A stretch of 64,000 nt of DNA from UBA2108 sp002713215 (GCA_937891015.1 CALAPY010000032.1:15767-79766), one strand, 5' to 3'; positions 24,487 through 33,362 are shown, counted from the first letter of the stretch. Notes: generated by a model from the letters alone, not told the origin. Made by a program: numbers and translations.

Positions 24487-26508
24487 ATGAGTTTTGAATT
24501 AGTATCTCCATTTAGCCCAACGGGTGATCAACCGCAAGCCATTGACGAATTAGTAAGAGGGGTAATTAATGGAGAACAAGCTCAGACACTGCTTGGTGTT
24601 ACTGGTTCGGGAAAAACCTTTACCATAGCCAACATGGTTGAAAAACTCGACCGCCCTACCCTCGTATTGAGCCACAACAAAACCTTAGCCGCACAATTGT
24701 ATGGCGAGTTCAAACAGTTCTTCCCGAACAACGCTGTGGAGTATTTTGTTTCCTACTACGACTATTACCAGCCCGAAGCGTATTTACCTACTACGGACAC
24801 CTTTATTGAAAAAGATATGTCCATCAATGACGAAATTGAAAAGTTACGGTTAAGTGCTTCCTCGGCCTTGCTTTCCGGAAGACGGGATGTTCTTGTGGTT
24901 GCGTCGGTTTCGTGCATTTATGGTATTGGAAACCCTTCCGAGTTTGACAAAAGTGTCATTGCCTTAAGCAAGGGTCAACTCATTAGCCGAAACAAATTGC
25001 TCCACGATTTTGTTCAGGCATTGTATTCCAGAAGTAACATTGAATTTAAACGAGCCACCTTCCGCGTAAAAGGAGATACGGTAGATATATTTCCGGCATA
25101 CGCCGATCATGCCTATCGCATTCTGTTCTGGGGCGACGAAATAGAAGAGATTGAACGCTTTGATCCTGTTTCAGGAGAAAAGCAGGAATCGATGGATGCG
25201 GTAAACATCTATCCTGCTAACATTTTTATAACCAGCAAGGAAACCATGAACAAGGCCATGAAGGACATCCAGCAGGATCTGACTGACCAGGTTCATCACT
25301 TTAAGGATGTTGGAAAACACCTGGAAGCCAAAAGGCTCGAAGAACGGGTCAATTACGACCTGGAAATGATGCGTGAATTGGGCTACTGTTCAGGAATTGA
25401 AAACTACTCCCGCTATTTCGATGGTCGCGAACCGGGCAGCAGGCCCTTCTGCCTGCTCGATTATTTTCCAGACGATTACTTAATGGTAATCGACGAGAGT
25501 CATCAAACCGTTCCACAGGTTAGAGCCATGTATGGTGGTGATCGGTCACGAAAAACTAATTTGGTAGAATATGGGTTTAGACTCACTGCTGCCATTGACA
25601 ACCGCCCCCTGAAATTCGAGGAATTTGAGTCCCTTATGGGACAAAGTATCTTCGTAAGCGCCACCCCAGCAGATTACGAACTGGAAGCTTCCGGAGGAGT
25701 AATCGTGGAGCAAGTCATTCGCCCAACAGGCTTGCTGGATCCTCTAATTGAAGTACGTCCCTGCATTAACCAGGTGGATGACCTGTTAGAAGAAGTTCAG
25801 GTTCGAACAGAGAGAAAAGAACGGGTACTGGTTACTACTTTGACCAAAAGAATGGCGGAAGAGCTCTCCAAATACATGATTAAAATAGGCATTAAATGCC
25901 GCTACATACATTCTGAGGTTGATACCCTCGAACGGGTTGAGATTCTGCGCGATTTGCGTTTGGGAGTCTTTGACGTACTGGTTGGTATTAACTTACTTAG
26001 GGAAGGATTGGATTTGCCTGAGGTATCATTGGTTGCCGTATTGGATGCTGATAAGGAGGGCTTTCTTCGATCAGAACGAAGTTTAACCCAAACGGCAGGT
26101 CGTGCCGCTCGAAATTCGGATGGGCTGGTTATATTCTACGCAGACAAGGTAACTGATAGCATGTACAAGACCATGACAGAAACCGAAAGACGACGAATGA
26201 TTCAAATAAAATACAACGAAGAGAACCAAATTGTACCTACAACTGTTACTAAGTCCAAAGAACAGATCATGAAGCAGAGTGCCGTTGTAGCTGTTGGGCG
26301 TGACTTAAAACAAGCCTACATTCCCAACGAAGAACAGTCACTTGCTGCTGACCCTGTTTTGGCGTACATGAGTCAGGAAGAGATAAATAAACAAATTGAA
26401 GGTGCCCGTAAGAAAATGAAATCAGCCGCAGCAGAGCTTGATTTTATTGAGGCTGCACGCTATCGTGACGAGATTTACGGACTGGAAAAGTTACTGAAGA
26501 AACAATAA
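24487..26508 (+). CDS. uvrB: Excinuclease ABC subunit B
   Basis: The 673-aa protein matches UvrB in length and order. Visible parts are Walker A GVTGSGKTFT (about residues 38-47), the beta-hairpin YYDYYQPEAYLP (about 92-103), Walker B VIDESHQT (about 336-343), the C-terminal helicase motifs LLREGLDLPEVSLV and QTAGRAARN, and a C-terminal UVR domain (about 630-670) that contacts UvrC. UvrB loads with UvrA onto damaged DNA and positions UvrC in nucleotide excision repair. uvrA and uvrC are not in the window. The MBL-fold gene follows 17 nt later and may be co-transcribed. Confidence 0.98.
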   Translation: MSFELVSPFSPTGDQPQAIDELVRGVINGEQAQTLLGVTGSGKTFTIANMVEKLDRPTLVLSHNKTLAAQLYGEFKQFFPNNAVEYFVSYYDYYQPEAYLPTTDTFIEKDMSINDEIEKLRLSASSALLSGRRDVLVVASVSCIYGIGNPSEFDKSVIALSKGQLISRNKLLHDFVQALYSRSNIEFKRATFRVKGDTVDIFPAYADHAYRILFWGDEIEEIERFDPVSGEKQESMDAVNIYPANIFITSKETMNKAMKDIQQDLTDQVHHFKDVGKHLEAKRLEERVNYDLEMMRELGYCSGIENYSRYFDGREPGSRPFCLLDYFPDDYLMVIDESHQTVPQVRAMYGGDRSRKTNLVEYGFRLTAAIDNRPLKFEEFESLMGQSIFVSATPADYELEASGGVIVEQVIRPTGLLDPLIEVRPCINQVDDLLEEVQVRTERKERVLVTTLTKRMAEELSKYMIKIGIKCRYIHSEVDTLERVEILRDLRLGVFDVLVGINLLREGLDLPEVSLVAVLDADKEGFLRSERSLTQTAGRAARNSDGLVIFYADKVTDSMYKTMTETERRRMIQIKYNEENQIVPTTVTKSKEQIMKQSAVVAVGRDLKQAYIPNEEQSLAADPVLAYMSQEEINKQIEGARKKMKSAAAELDFIEAARYRDEIYGLEKLLKKQ

Positions 26509-26525
26509 CACTATCAAGAATTAAT

Positions 26526-27383
26526 ATGAAAATCTACCCCATTGAAACCGGAAACTTTATGTTGGATGGCGGTGCTATGTTTGGTGTGGTACCTAAAAGC
26601 ATTTGGAGCCGAGTCTACCCTGCTGACTCCAACAACATGTGCCCCTGGAGTCTACGATGCCTGCTGCTTGAAGAAGGCAATCGGCTGATTTTGATTGATA
26701 CCGGAATTGGGGACAAACAGAGTGAAAAATTCTTTTCGCATTACTATTTGCATGGGGACCATTCCCTGGATAAAAGCCTGAGCAAACTGGGATTTACACG
26801 AAATGATATTACCGACGTATTTCTTACCCATTTGCATTTCGATCATTGCGGCGGAGCCATTGAATGGAATTCTTCGAAAGACGGGTATCGACCCGCTTTC
26901 CCAAATGCCACTTACTGGAGTAATGAAAATCACTGGCAATGGGCAACCGAACCAAATGATAGGGAAAAAGCAAGTTTTTTAAAGGAGAATATTCTTCCCA
27001 TTAAAGAAAGCGGCCAGCTTCAGTTTATCCAATCGGAAGGAGATTTTACCCAAGAATTGATACCCGGCTTTAAGGCCCTGATTGTAAATGGTCATACGGA
27101 GGCGCAAATGATTCCACACATTCAATACCAGGATAAAACTGTGGTGTTTATGGCCGATCTGTTGCCTTCTCATGCCCATATTCCAATACCCTGGGTTATG
27201 GGATATGATACCCGTCCCCTTTTGACATTAAACGAAAAGAAATTCTTTTTTCAGCAAGCCTTAGAGAGTGATTACATCCTTTTTCACGAACACGATTTTA
27301 TTCATGAGTGTTGCACGGTAAAAGACACGGAGAAAGGCATTCGCTTTGACAAAGGGTTTCGATTTGATGAAATGTTTTCCTAG
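26526..27383 (+). CDS. MBL-fold metallo-hydrolase
   Basis: The 285-aa protein has the metallo-beta-lactamase core: THLHFDHCGG (H-x-H-x-D-H, about residues 99-108), a downstream His in GHTEAQ (about 198), Asp in MADLLPSH (about 218) and a last His in LFHEHD. Thus both metal sites are complete. The N-terminal layout (IDTGIGDKQSEKF) and size resemble lactonase-like and AHL-lactonase-related enzymes, but substrates in this family vary and no assignment is made. It is likely cytoplasmic because no signal peptide is seen, and it follows uvrB closely. Confidence 0.85.
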   Translation: MKIYPIETGNFMLDGGAMFGVVPKSIWSRVYPADSNNMCPWSLRCLLLEEGNRLILIDTGIGDKQSEKFFSHYYLHGDHSLDKSLSKLGFTRNDITDVFLTHLHFDHCGGAIEWNSSKDGYRPAFPNATYWSNENHWQWATEPNDREKASFLKENILPIKESGQLQFIQSEGDFTQELIPGFKALIVNGHTEAQMIPHIQYQDKTVVFMADLLPSHAHIPIPWVMGYDTRPLLTLNEKKFFFQQALESDYILFHEHDFIHECCTVKDTEKGIRFDKGFRFDEMFS

Positions 27384-27441
27384 CACCTAAATTTCATTTT
27401 TCCAGAATCGTTAAACACACTGCAAACCCCTAATTTATATC

Positions 27442-28134
27442 ATGAACAAAATTCGAATTCTTGTATTCCTTCTATGCCTTAGCCCTACCCTATTTGCACA
27501 GCAAACGGGAGAAAATCAGGTGGGAGCCTGGTACATGTATTTTGGCCAAAACCGCATTGCCGAAAAATTGAGCATCCATTCAGAGTTACAGGGTCGATTC
27601 TATAACCTGGATAATTTCAATCAATTGCTTGCCCGGGTAGGACTCAATTATCACATTAACAAGGAAGCCATGCTAACGGCCGGCTACGCCTACATCCCCA
27701 CTGAGAGTTTTGAAAAGGGCAGCAACTTAAAATCATCGATTGAACACCGTATTTGGGAGCAGTTTATCTTGAAAAACAATGTGGGTCGGGTGTTTTTTGA
27801 GCACCGGTATCGACTGGAACAACGCTGGATTGAGAACAACTCGAATAACTCAAAATACCTGAACCGGGCACGGTATCGCCTAATGCTTACTATTCCATTG
27901 AACCACGAAACAAAGGAAGACAAGACCGTATACCTTGGCATCTACGACGAAATATTCCTCAACCTCACTTCACAGCCCTTTGATCAGAACCGATTGTATT
28001 TTGCACTCGGTTACAAATTCAATAAAACCGTTGATATTCAAGCAGGATACTTGAAACACCATTATTCTGGCCTTGGCTACGACAGGCTGCAATTCGCGCT
28101 CTTCTTCAACCCAGACTTAAGGAAGAAAGAATAA
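27442..28134 (+). CDS. DUF2490 outer-membrane-barrel-like protein
   Basis: The 230-aa protein has a signal peptide (MNKIRILVFLLCLSPTLFA, cut before QQTG). Alternating strand patterns follow: VGAWYMYFGQNRI, LSIHSELQGRFYN, LNYHINKEAMLTAGYAYIP, HRYRLEQRWIE and YRLMLTIPLN, ending with LQFALFFNPDLR. This matches DUF2490, a small predicted outer-membrane beta-barrel family common in Bacteroidota. The function is unknown. It sits between the hydrolase gene and menB, and its stop codon overlaps the menB promoter element. Confidence 0.8.
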   Translation: MNKIRILVFLLCLSPTLFAQQTGENQVGAWYMYFGQNRIAEKLSIHSELQGRFYNLDNFNQLLARVGLNYHINKEAMLTAGYAYIPTESFEKGSNLKSSIEHRIWEQFILKNNVGRVFFEHRYRLEQRWIENNSNNSKYLNRARYRLMLTIPLNHETKEDKTVYLGIYDEIFLNLTSQPFDQNRLYFALGYKFNKTVDIQAGYLKHHYSGLGYDRLQFALFFNPDLRKKE

Positions 28135-28139
28135 TTTTG
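28132..28139 (+). promoter_or_regulatory. menB -7 promoter element TAATTTTG
   Basis: A perfect TAnnTTTG match overlaps the stop of the DUF2490 gene and lies 20 nt before the menB ATG at 28160. Confidence 0.5.
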
Positions 28140-28159
28140 CTGCCTAATTTTAGAAGAGC

Positions 28160-29002
28160 ATGAACGAGCCCGATTGGAAGACCGTAAGAGAATTTGAAGA
28201 CATTACCTACAGAAAAGCCGGGAAAGTGGCCAGAATCGCCTTTAATAGGCCTAATATAAGGAATGCCTTCCGTCCTAAAACCGTAGCTGAACTCTACCAG
28301 GCATTTTTGGATGCCCGGGAAGACACCAATATTGGCGTTGTTCTTTTTTCAGCGGAAGGTCCAAGCACCAAAGATGGGGTTTACTCGTTTTGCAGTGGTG
28401 GTGACCAAAACGCACGAGGACATCAGGGTTACGTAGACGATGACGGAATGCCCCGCTTAAACATTCTGGAAGTTCAACGCCTCATTCGCTTTATGCCCAA
28501 GGTAGTTATAGCTGTGGTTCCCGGCTGGGCCGTTGGTGGTGGACACAGCCTGCATACCGTATGTGACCTAACGCTGGCCAGTAAGGAACATGCTATTTTT
28601 AAACAAACCGATGCCGATGTTACCAGCTTTGATGGGGGTTATGGTTCGGCCTACCTGGCCAAAATGGTTGGGCAGAAAAAAGCAAGAGAGATCTTCTTCC
28701 TGGGCAGAAACTACTCGGCACAGGATGCAGTAGACATGGGAATGGCAAACGCTGCCATACCTCACGACGAATTGGAAAGTACTGCATGGCAGTGGGCCCA
28801 GGAAATACTGGAAAAATCTCCTACTTCGATCAAGATGCTAAAATTTGCATTTAACCTGACAGACGATGGTATGGTAGGACAACAAGTTTTTGCCGGGGAA
28901 GCTACCCGATTGGCCTACATGACAGACGAGGCTAAAGAAGGAAGAAATGCATTTCTCGAAAAGCGAAAACCCAACTTTGACGACATCAAATGGATTCCAT
29001 AG
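28160..29002 (+). CDS. menB: 1,4-dihydroxy-2-naphthoyl-CoA synthase
   Basis: This 280-aa crotonase-fold enzyme closes the second ring in menaquinone synthesis from o-succinylbenzoyl-CoA. Diagnostic parts are FNRPNIRNAFRPKTV, FCSGGDQNARG (about residues 79-89), PGWAVGGGHSLHTVCDLTLA (about 120-139) and TSFDGGYGSAYLAKMVGQKK. In KQTDADVTSFD, Asp151 stands where type I MenB has Gly; Asp there marks type II enzymes, which do not need bicarbonate (family knowledge). Other men genes are not in the window, so it stands alone or was split from its pathway cluster. Confidence 0.96.
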   Translation: MNEPDWKTVREFEDITYRKAGKVARIAFNRPNIRNAFRPKTVAELYQAFLDAREDTNIGVVLFSAEGPSTKDGVYSFCSGGDQNARGHQGYVDDDGMPRLNILEVQRLIRFMPKVVIAVVPGWAVGGGHSLHTVCDLTLASKEHAIFKQTDADVTSFDGGYGSAYLAKMVGQKKAREIFFLGRNYSAQDAVDMGMANAAIPHDELESTAWQWAQEILEKSPTSIKMLKFAFNLTDDGMVGQQVFAGEATRLAYMTDEAKEGRNAFLEKRKPNFDDIKWIP

Positions 29003-29045
29003 AAATGTCAAAGTTAATTTTATTGTTTAAACAACATAACATTAA

Positions 29046-29399
29046 ATGCTGATTTACAAGAATTTTACTTTTGATTCTGCACATGAACTTCCAAATGTTC
29101 CAGAAGGCCATAAATGCAAGAATCTGCATGGTCACACCTACCGATTAACCGTTTATTTGGAAGGTGAAATTGATGAGAAATTAGGCTGGGTTATGGACTT
29201 TAATGAGCTAAAGCGAGTAATGAAACCCCTTCTCAAAAGAATGGACCATAACTACCTCAATAACCTTCCGGGATTAGAAAATCCCACCTCAGAAGTATTG
29301 GTTCGATGGATCTGGAATCAAATTCACCCCAAACTTCCTTTATTAAAACGATTGGAACTAAGAGAAACCCCTACCTCAGGAGTGATTTACGAGGGTTAA
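29046..29399 (+). CDS. queD: 6-carboxytetrahydropterin synthase / 6-pyruvoyl-tetrahydropterin synthase-like
   Basis: The 117-aa protein has the zinc site of the PTPS/QueD family: His13 in SAHELP and His28/His30 in NLHGHTY, with the catalytic Cys24 in KCKNLHGH. The acidic end motif is LRETPTSGVIY (about residues 104-114). QueD makes 6-carboxy-tetrahydropterin from dihydroneopterin triphosphate for queuosine. The single Cys-x3-His-x-His pattern and short length fit QueD better than eukaryotic PTPS. No other queuosine gene is nearby and no preQ1 riboswitch was recognised in the 43-nt gap upstream, which holds a perfect 12-bp palindrome (TTGTTTAAACAA, 29023-29034). Confidence 0.85.
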   Translation: MLIYKNFTFDSAHELPNVPEGHKCKNLHGHTYRLTVYLEGEIDEKLGWVMDFNELKRVMKPLLKRMDHNYLNNLPGLENPTSEVLVRWIWNQIHPKLPLLKRLELRETPTSGVIYEG

Positions 29400-29416
29400 T
29401 AACATCTATCGCTAAC

Positions 29417-30502
29417 TTATTTAATAAGTTCCACGTTTAGTGTACTTTCAGTTTGAAAGAATCGTATGTTATTGTTTGTAAATGAATAAATTAACTCAAC
29501 ATTCGGAGTTGAGTTCTCTTCAAAATTCTCAAGCAAAAAGTCAAAATTAAATTTGGAATCAAACTCCTGAATTTCATCGGACACCACTCCCTTGCCGCTA
29601 GCCTTGTCATATAGCTGTTCACCTACTTTCTCCAGGTTATCGTTAAACAGCTTAATGGACACATTATTCTTCGTTTTGTGCAACACCGTGAACTGCCCTT
29701 CAAGCTTAGACACCTTCACCATATTAAAATGGGCCTCCTTGTTATTTTGATCCAAACCTAGCTCAATGAACTTCTCAATGAGTTTAGTTCCATGGGCAGA
29801 GTATTTAACCAACATAAAACCTTTTACCACTCTATCCTTACAGATTTTAGTCTTGCCTTCGGCATAGTTTACCAGAACGATAATCTCTCCTGTTTCATCA
29901 TTAAAATCTGCCCATATAAACACTTTTGGGTCAGCCACTTCAAACTGAACACATTGAGAAGTACTCATAAATTCGAAGGCATTGGTGTTAAGGAAGCTTG
30001 GTGTCAGCATATAAGTAAAATCAGTAGGATAATACCCTATTCCAATGACACCCATCTCCTCTCTAACAGGTAAAACCAGGTTTACCTCACTAAGACTCTT
30101 TTCTATAGCGTTTATGGATATCATACCTATCTGATCCGTTAAAGCTGCTCCTTTGGATTTAAAGTCAGTTGCTAAATAAGCACTTCCATTATAGCCGCCA
30201 ATAAATTTGTAATACTGCGGTGGCAATGGAAAATCAAGAGTAAAACTAGCTGCTACCTTACTATTGTCGTTAATATCAATCGAATTGAATATTGCTTTTT
30301 TACTGTTTCTTAGCTTATCATAGTATAGCAACTTTCTATCATGAACACCGGCAAATTGAGCATAAAAATTACTTGTGATTTTCTCCTTTTTACTCACCAG
30401 GCCCGTATTATCGAAAGTGTAAATTGAGACCGACTTATCCCATATTTGAAGTACCAATACGTACTGATCTTCAACATAATAAGCATCAAGTGCGTACAGC
30501 AA
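29417..30502 (-). CDS. Unrecognised beta-rich protein, probably lacking its 5' end
   Basis: The frame of 361 codons from TTG 30502 shows alternating short strands (YVLVLQIWDKSVSIYTFDN, then KLLYYDKLRN) typical of secreted beta-propeller-like Bacteroidota proteins, but no signal peptide and no family I can name. Coding-like sequence continues in frame 8 codons further upstream (Asn-Leu-Tyr-Ile-Glu-Gly-Asp-Arg) to a TGA, with no start codon in between. An out-of-frame ATG 1 nt away would come into frame if one A of an AAA were removed. So the gene is either 5'-truncated or frameshifted near 30525. It converges with queD. Confidence 0.5.
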   Translation of the reverse strand: MLYALDAYYVEDQYVLVLQIWDKSVSIYTFDNTGLVSKKEKITSNFYAQFAGVHDRKLLYYDKLRNSKKAIFNSIDINDNSKVAASFTLDFPLPPQYYKFIGGYNGSAYLATDFKSKGAALTDQIGMISINAIEKSLSEVNLVLPVREEMGVIGIGYYPTDFTYMLTPSFLNTNAFEFMSTSQCVQFEVADPKVFIWADFNDETGEIIVLVNYAEGKTKICKDRVVKGFMLVKYSAHGTKLIEKFIELGLDQNNKEAHFNMVKVSKLEGQFTVLHKTKNNVSIKLFNDNLEKVGEQLYDKASGKGVVSDEIQEFDSKFNFDFLLENFEENSTPNVELIYSFTNNNIRFFQTESTLNVELIK

Positions 30503-30637
30503 CCGATCCCCCTCAATGTATAGGTTTCATAATAAGATTTTAAGTGCACAATAATATGAATTTATTACACCGCGATAATTTTCCAGTCCCTACATGCACT
30601 TGTCCCCTGAAATACACATTATCAAATACACCGGAGT

Positions 30638-30645
30638 TAATTTTG
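30638..30645 (+). promoter_or_regulatory. -7 promoter element TAATTTTG
   Basis: A perfect TAnnTTTG match lies 20 nt before ATG 30666. It supports that ATG over an in-frame ATG at 30594, which would place the promoter inside the gene. Confidence 0.5.
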
Positions 30646-30665
30646 GCCGGAGAAAATTGAAAATC

Positions 30666-31028
30666 ATGGCAGATAGCAGGCATTACGCAGTAGCAGACAA
30701 ATACAATCGAAAAATTACGCTCAAATACAATGGTGAAACTTTACTGGAAAGCAGCAATGCAATTATCCTAAAGGAAGTTGGGGTATCAGTTTACAACCCG
30801 GTTTTTTACTTCCCCAAAGAAGACCTTAAAATGGAATTACTTCCAGACAGTTCCAGGTCAAGTAGCTGTCCGATTAAAGGAGCTGCAAGCTACTGGAATT
30901 TAGCGAACGGACCTTCTGATAATTATTTTGCCTGGAGTTATGAAGAACCTCTTCCACGTTCCAAGAAGATAAAAGGATATGTGGCATTCAATATGGATTG
31001 TTTAACGCTGTGTTCGGAACCAGTTTAG
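30666..31028 (+). CDS. DUF427 family protein
   Basis: The 120-aa protein carries DUF427 features: LKYNGETLLESSNAII, VFYFPKEDLKMELL, SSSCPIKGAASYWNL and, near the end, a Trp-Ser-Tyr-Glu-Glu-Pro-Leu segment followed by IKGYVAFNMD. DUF427 proteins are small beta-folds of unknown function. ATG 30666 was chosen because a perfect -7 box precedes it and the domain begins just after. It is convergent with egtD and shares a hairpin with it. Confidence 0.78.
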   Translation: MADSRHYAVADKYNRKITLKYNGETLLESSNAIILKEVGVSVYNPVFYFPKEDLKMELLPDSSRSSSCPIKGAASYWNLANGPSDNYFAWSYEEPLPRSKKIKGYVAFNMDCLTLCSEPV

Positions 31029-31049
31029 TAGAAAAATACAAGTAAGAGT

Positions 31050-31074
31050 AAGGTTAGTTATTTTAACTGACCTT
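31050..31074. terminator. Bidirectional hairpin terminator
   Basis: AAGGTTAGTTA (31050-31060) pairs with TAACTGACCTT (31064-31074), an 11-bp stem with one mismatch (a G:T pair on one strand) and a 3-nt loop, followed by GCTTTTTAA. It includes the egtD stop codon and serves both convergent genes. Confidence 0.65.
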
Positions 31075-32005
31075 GCTTTTTAACCCACAATGAATCAGTG
31101 AAATAATTATTTTTATCTAAATAATTACTTTTAACATTGAAGCCGGAATTTCCAGCTAGTAATTCGATTTCTTCCAGGTCGTATTTTTTAGAAAGTTCGG
31201 TATTGATTAACTCGCCCTTCTTAAAGTAAAAAGCCGAGCCATTAACCCCCACAGATTGATCAGAAAGCGATTTTAAATAACTCCTGATTTCACCGTTATC
31301 CGGATTGTAGTTGCATACAAAATCAAACTGGTTTAAATCAAAGTTCAATCCTAGTTCGCGGTTCATTCTGGTCAGCAGGTTCATATTGAATCGTTTGGTA
31401 ATTCCATGTGGGTCATCATAGGCCTTATGCACTATGGAAGAATCTTTCTTCAAATCAAACCCGATCATCAAATGATCGCCTGACCTCATATTAGATCCGA
31501 TCCGCTGAACCAGGTCAAGCGCTTCGGCTGGATTATAGTTACCAATATTTGCTCCGAGGAACAAATACAACGCAGGCTTATCCTGAGGCAATGCATTCAG
31601 CACCTCAAAGTAATCGCCTTGCATCAATTGGTATTTCACTTCCAGGTTTGAGCTTTTTATTTTCTCTTCCAGTGAATCCAATGCCCCCCGGGACACATCC
31701 ACGGGTAAGTATTCAAACTCATATCCGTTTTCCTGAAAGTTTCTAATTAATTCAAATGTCTTGGTTCCATCTCCCGCTCCCAATTCAATAAGCCGAAAAG
31801 GTTGAGTATAGCTCAGGTTCTCACCTATTGCCTTCCCCTGCTCCGAGAGTATTTCATATTCACAATTGGTCAGATAATACTCTGGCATAGCCATGATTTC
31901 CTGGAAAATCCGACTTCCTTCATCATCATAAAAGTACATGGACGAAAGGGTCTTATTCTCCTTGGAAAGCCCTTCACACACGTCCTTTTTAAAATTACTC
32001 TCCAT
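31058..32005 (-). CDS. egtD: L-histidine N-alpha-methyltransferase (EgtD-like)
   Basis: The 315-aa protein has the EgtD layout: FYDDEGSRIFQEIMAMPEYY near residue 25, SAM motif LIELGAGDGTKT (about residues 72-83), GDYFEVL, LYLFLGANIGNY (about 146-157), DLKKD and, near the C-terminus, INTELSKKYDLEEI, where the Glu that binds the histidine amino group is expected. EgtD makes hercynine (trimethylhistidine) with SAM. The gene starts 1 nt after the egtB stop, so the pair is one operon. The substrate assignment rests on pairing with EgtB as well as on motifs. Confidence 0.9.
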   Translation of the reverse strand: MESNFKKDVCEGLSKENKTLSSMYFYDDEGSRIFQEIMAMPEYYLTNCEYEILSEQGKAIGENLSYTQPFRLIELGAGDGTKTFELIRNFQENGYEFEYLPVDVSRGALDSLEEKIKSSNLEVKYQLMQGDYFEVLNALPQDKPALYLFLGANIGNYNPAEALDLVQRIGSNMRSGDHLMIGFDLKKDSSIVHKAYDDPHGITKRFNMNLLTRMNRELGLNFDLNQFDFVCNYNPDNGEIRSYLKSLSDQSVGVNGSAFYFKKGELINTELSKKYDLEEIELLAGNSGFNVKSNYLDKNNYFTDSLWVKKQGQLK

Positions 32006-32006
32006 G

Positions 32007-33152
32007 TTATTTAGCTAAACGGATTCCTGAGAATTGCCATTGATAATGAGGATGAAAAAAATTGCGGTACGTCTTTCTGCTATGACCTTTAGAAGTAGCA
32101 GTTGACCCGCCGCGTAGTACCATTTGGTTAGCCATAAACTTGCCATTATACTCCCCTACTGCGCCTTCGGCGATCTCAAACCCTGGATAAGGCAGATAAG
32201 CACTATTGGTCCACTCCCATCGTTGCCCCCAATCGAGTTTGTCAGCGGCAATTTCCCACTCAAATTCAGTAGGCAATCTCATCCTCTTCCATGCAGCAAA
32301 GGCGGTCGCTTCGTAATAACTGATATGACACAGAATGGCATTGGGATCTACCTTCTCATAACCATGGAAAGTATAGTTCCACCAAACGCCGTTTTCGTTA
32401 TACCAATACAGAGGAGAATCAACCCCCTCTTCCTGAACCCAGGCCCAACCCTCATCCAGCCACAGGTTAAAATCCTGATAACCACCTGAAGAGACAAACT
32501 CGATATACTCTCTATTGGTTACTAACTTAGCTGATAATTCAAATTCGCTGACATATACCTGATGCGAGTTCAATTCATTGTCGTAATAAAACCCCACACC
32601 GGAATGACCTACTGAATAAACCCCTTCGTCGACCCGAATAAACCCATCGGATCTATTATACTGATTGACAAGGTTTACATCCTTATTGAATACTGGAAAA
32701 ATAGGATTGTTCCCCAACACAAATTTTATATCTGTTAACAGCAGCTCTTGATGTTGCTGTTCGTGATTTAAGCCCAATTCAAGAAGCTCCAGTACTTTGG
32801 ATGACGGTTGACTCTTAAACAGAGTATTAATCCCTTCATTTACATGATTTCGATATTCATATACTTCTTCAACCGTAGGTCGGGTCATGTTTCCCCGATC
32901 GCCCCTAAAAGTTCGATCACCTACGTTGTTGTAATAACTATTGAACAGAAAGTTGAACTTGGGGTTGAATTCCTGGTACCCAGTGTTGTATTGCTTTAGA
33001 ATCAACTCTTCAAAAAACCAGGTAGTATGTGCCAAATGCCACTTAGTAGGACTTGCAAATAAAGCTGGCTGCACCACGTAGTCTTCAGTTTCCAGGGATT
33101 CACAGAGGCTTTCCGTATAGTCTCTAATGATTTTGTATGAGTTGAAATCCAT
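32007..33152 (-). CDS. egtB: Ergothioneine-type sulfoxide synthase (EgtB-like)
   Basis: The 381-aa protein has a DinB-like N-terminal iron domain with HLAHTTWFFEEL (His39, His42) and LNHEQQHQEL (His130, His134), the three-His iron site, and a C-terminal FGE-sulfatase-like domain (GVYSVGHSGVGFYYDNELNS to RKTYRNFFHPHYQWQFSGIR). EgtB joins hercynine to a thiol with O2. ATG 33152 replaces a longer frame from 33206, because the family begins near here and a perfect -7 box sits just upstream. No EgtA, EgtC or EgtE gene is nearby, so the thiol donor may be cysteine directly, and the C-S lyase step must be supplied elsewhere. Confidence 0.92.
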   Translation of the reverse strand: MDFNSYKIIRDYTESLCESLETEDYVVQPALFASPTKWHLAHTTWFFEELILKQYNTGYQEFNPKFNFLFNSYYNNVGDRTFRGDRGNMTRPTVEEVYEYRNHVNEGINTLFKSQPSSKVLELLELGLNHEQQHQELLLTDIKFVLGNNPIFPVFNKDVNLVNQYNRSDGFIRVDEGVYSVGHSGVGFYYDNELNSHQVYVSEFELSAKLVTNREYIEFVSSGGYQDFNLWLDEGWAWVQEEGVDSPLYWYNENGVWWNYTFHGYEKVDPNAILCHISYYEATAFAAWKRMRLPTEFEWEIAADKLDWGQRWEWTNSAYLPYPGFEIAEGAVGEYNGKFMANQMVLRGGSTATSKGHSRKTYRNFFHPHYQWQFSGIRLAK

Positions 33153-33169
33153 TAGCTCAATTGTAATCT

Positions 33170-33177
33170 CAAAATTA
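33170..33177 (-). promoter_or_regulatory. -7 promoter element TAATTTTG for egtBD
   Basis: On the minus strand TAATTTTG is a perfect -7 match 17 nt before ATG 33152. It would lie inside the gene if the longer start at 33206 were used, so it supports the shorter protein. Confidence 0.55.
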
Positions 33178-33362
33178 CACAAGCACAAATGAATAGACTG
33201 AAACAAAACGAAGAATCTCCTTTGTGTAAGGGGTTTTACAAATAAGATTTAAACCTTCCAAATTTTAGATTTTATCACATTTGGAATTTACCGTTCAATA
33301 GCGATTATCCAACGCTCCTAATTTTCATCGTGTAAATTAAGTAAGAAATTAAATTCTTTGTG

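Noticed and set aside
29003..29045. Possible preQ1 riboswitch before queD
   Set aside because: The gap is only 43 nt and shows a symmetric palindrome (TTGTTTAAACAA) but no pseudoknot-like pattern.
32160..32180. GCGCCTTCGGCGAT in egtB as a further copy of the palindromic repeat
   Set aside because: Only a few bases match and the codons fit the conserved EgtB sequence.
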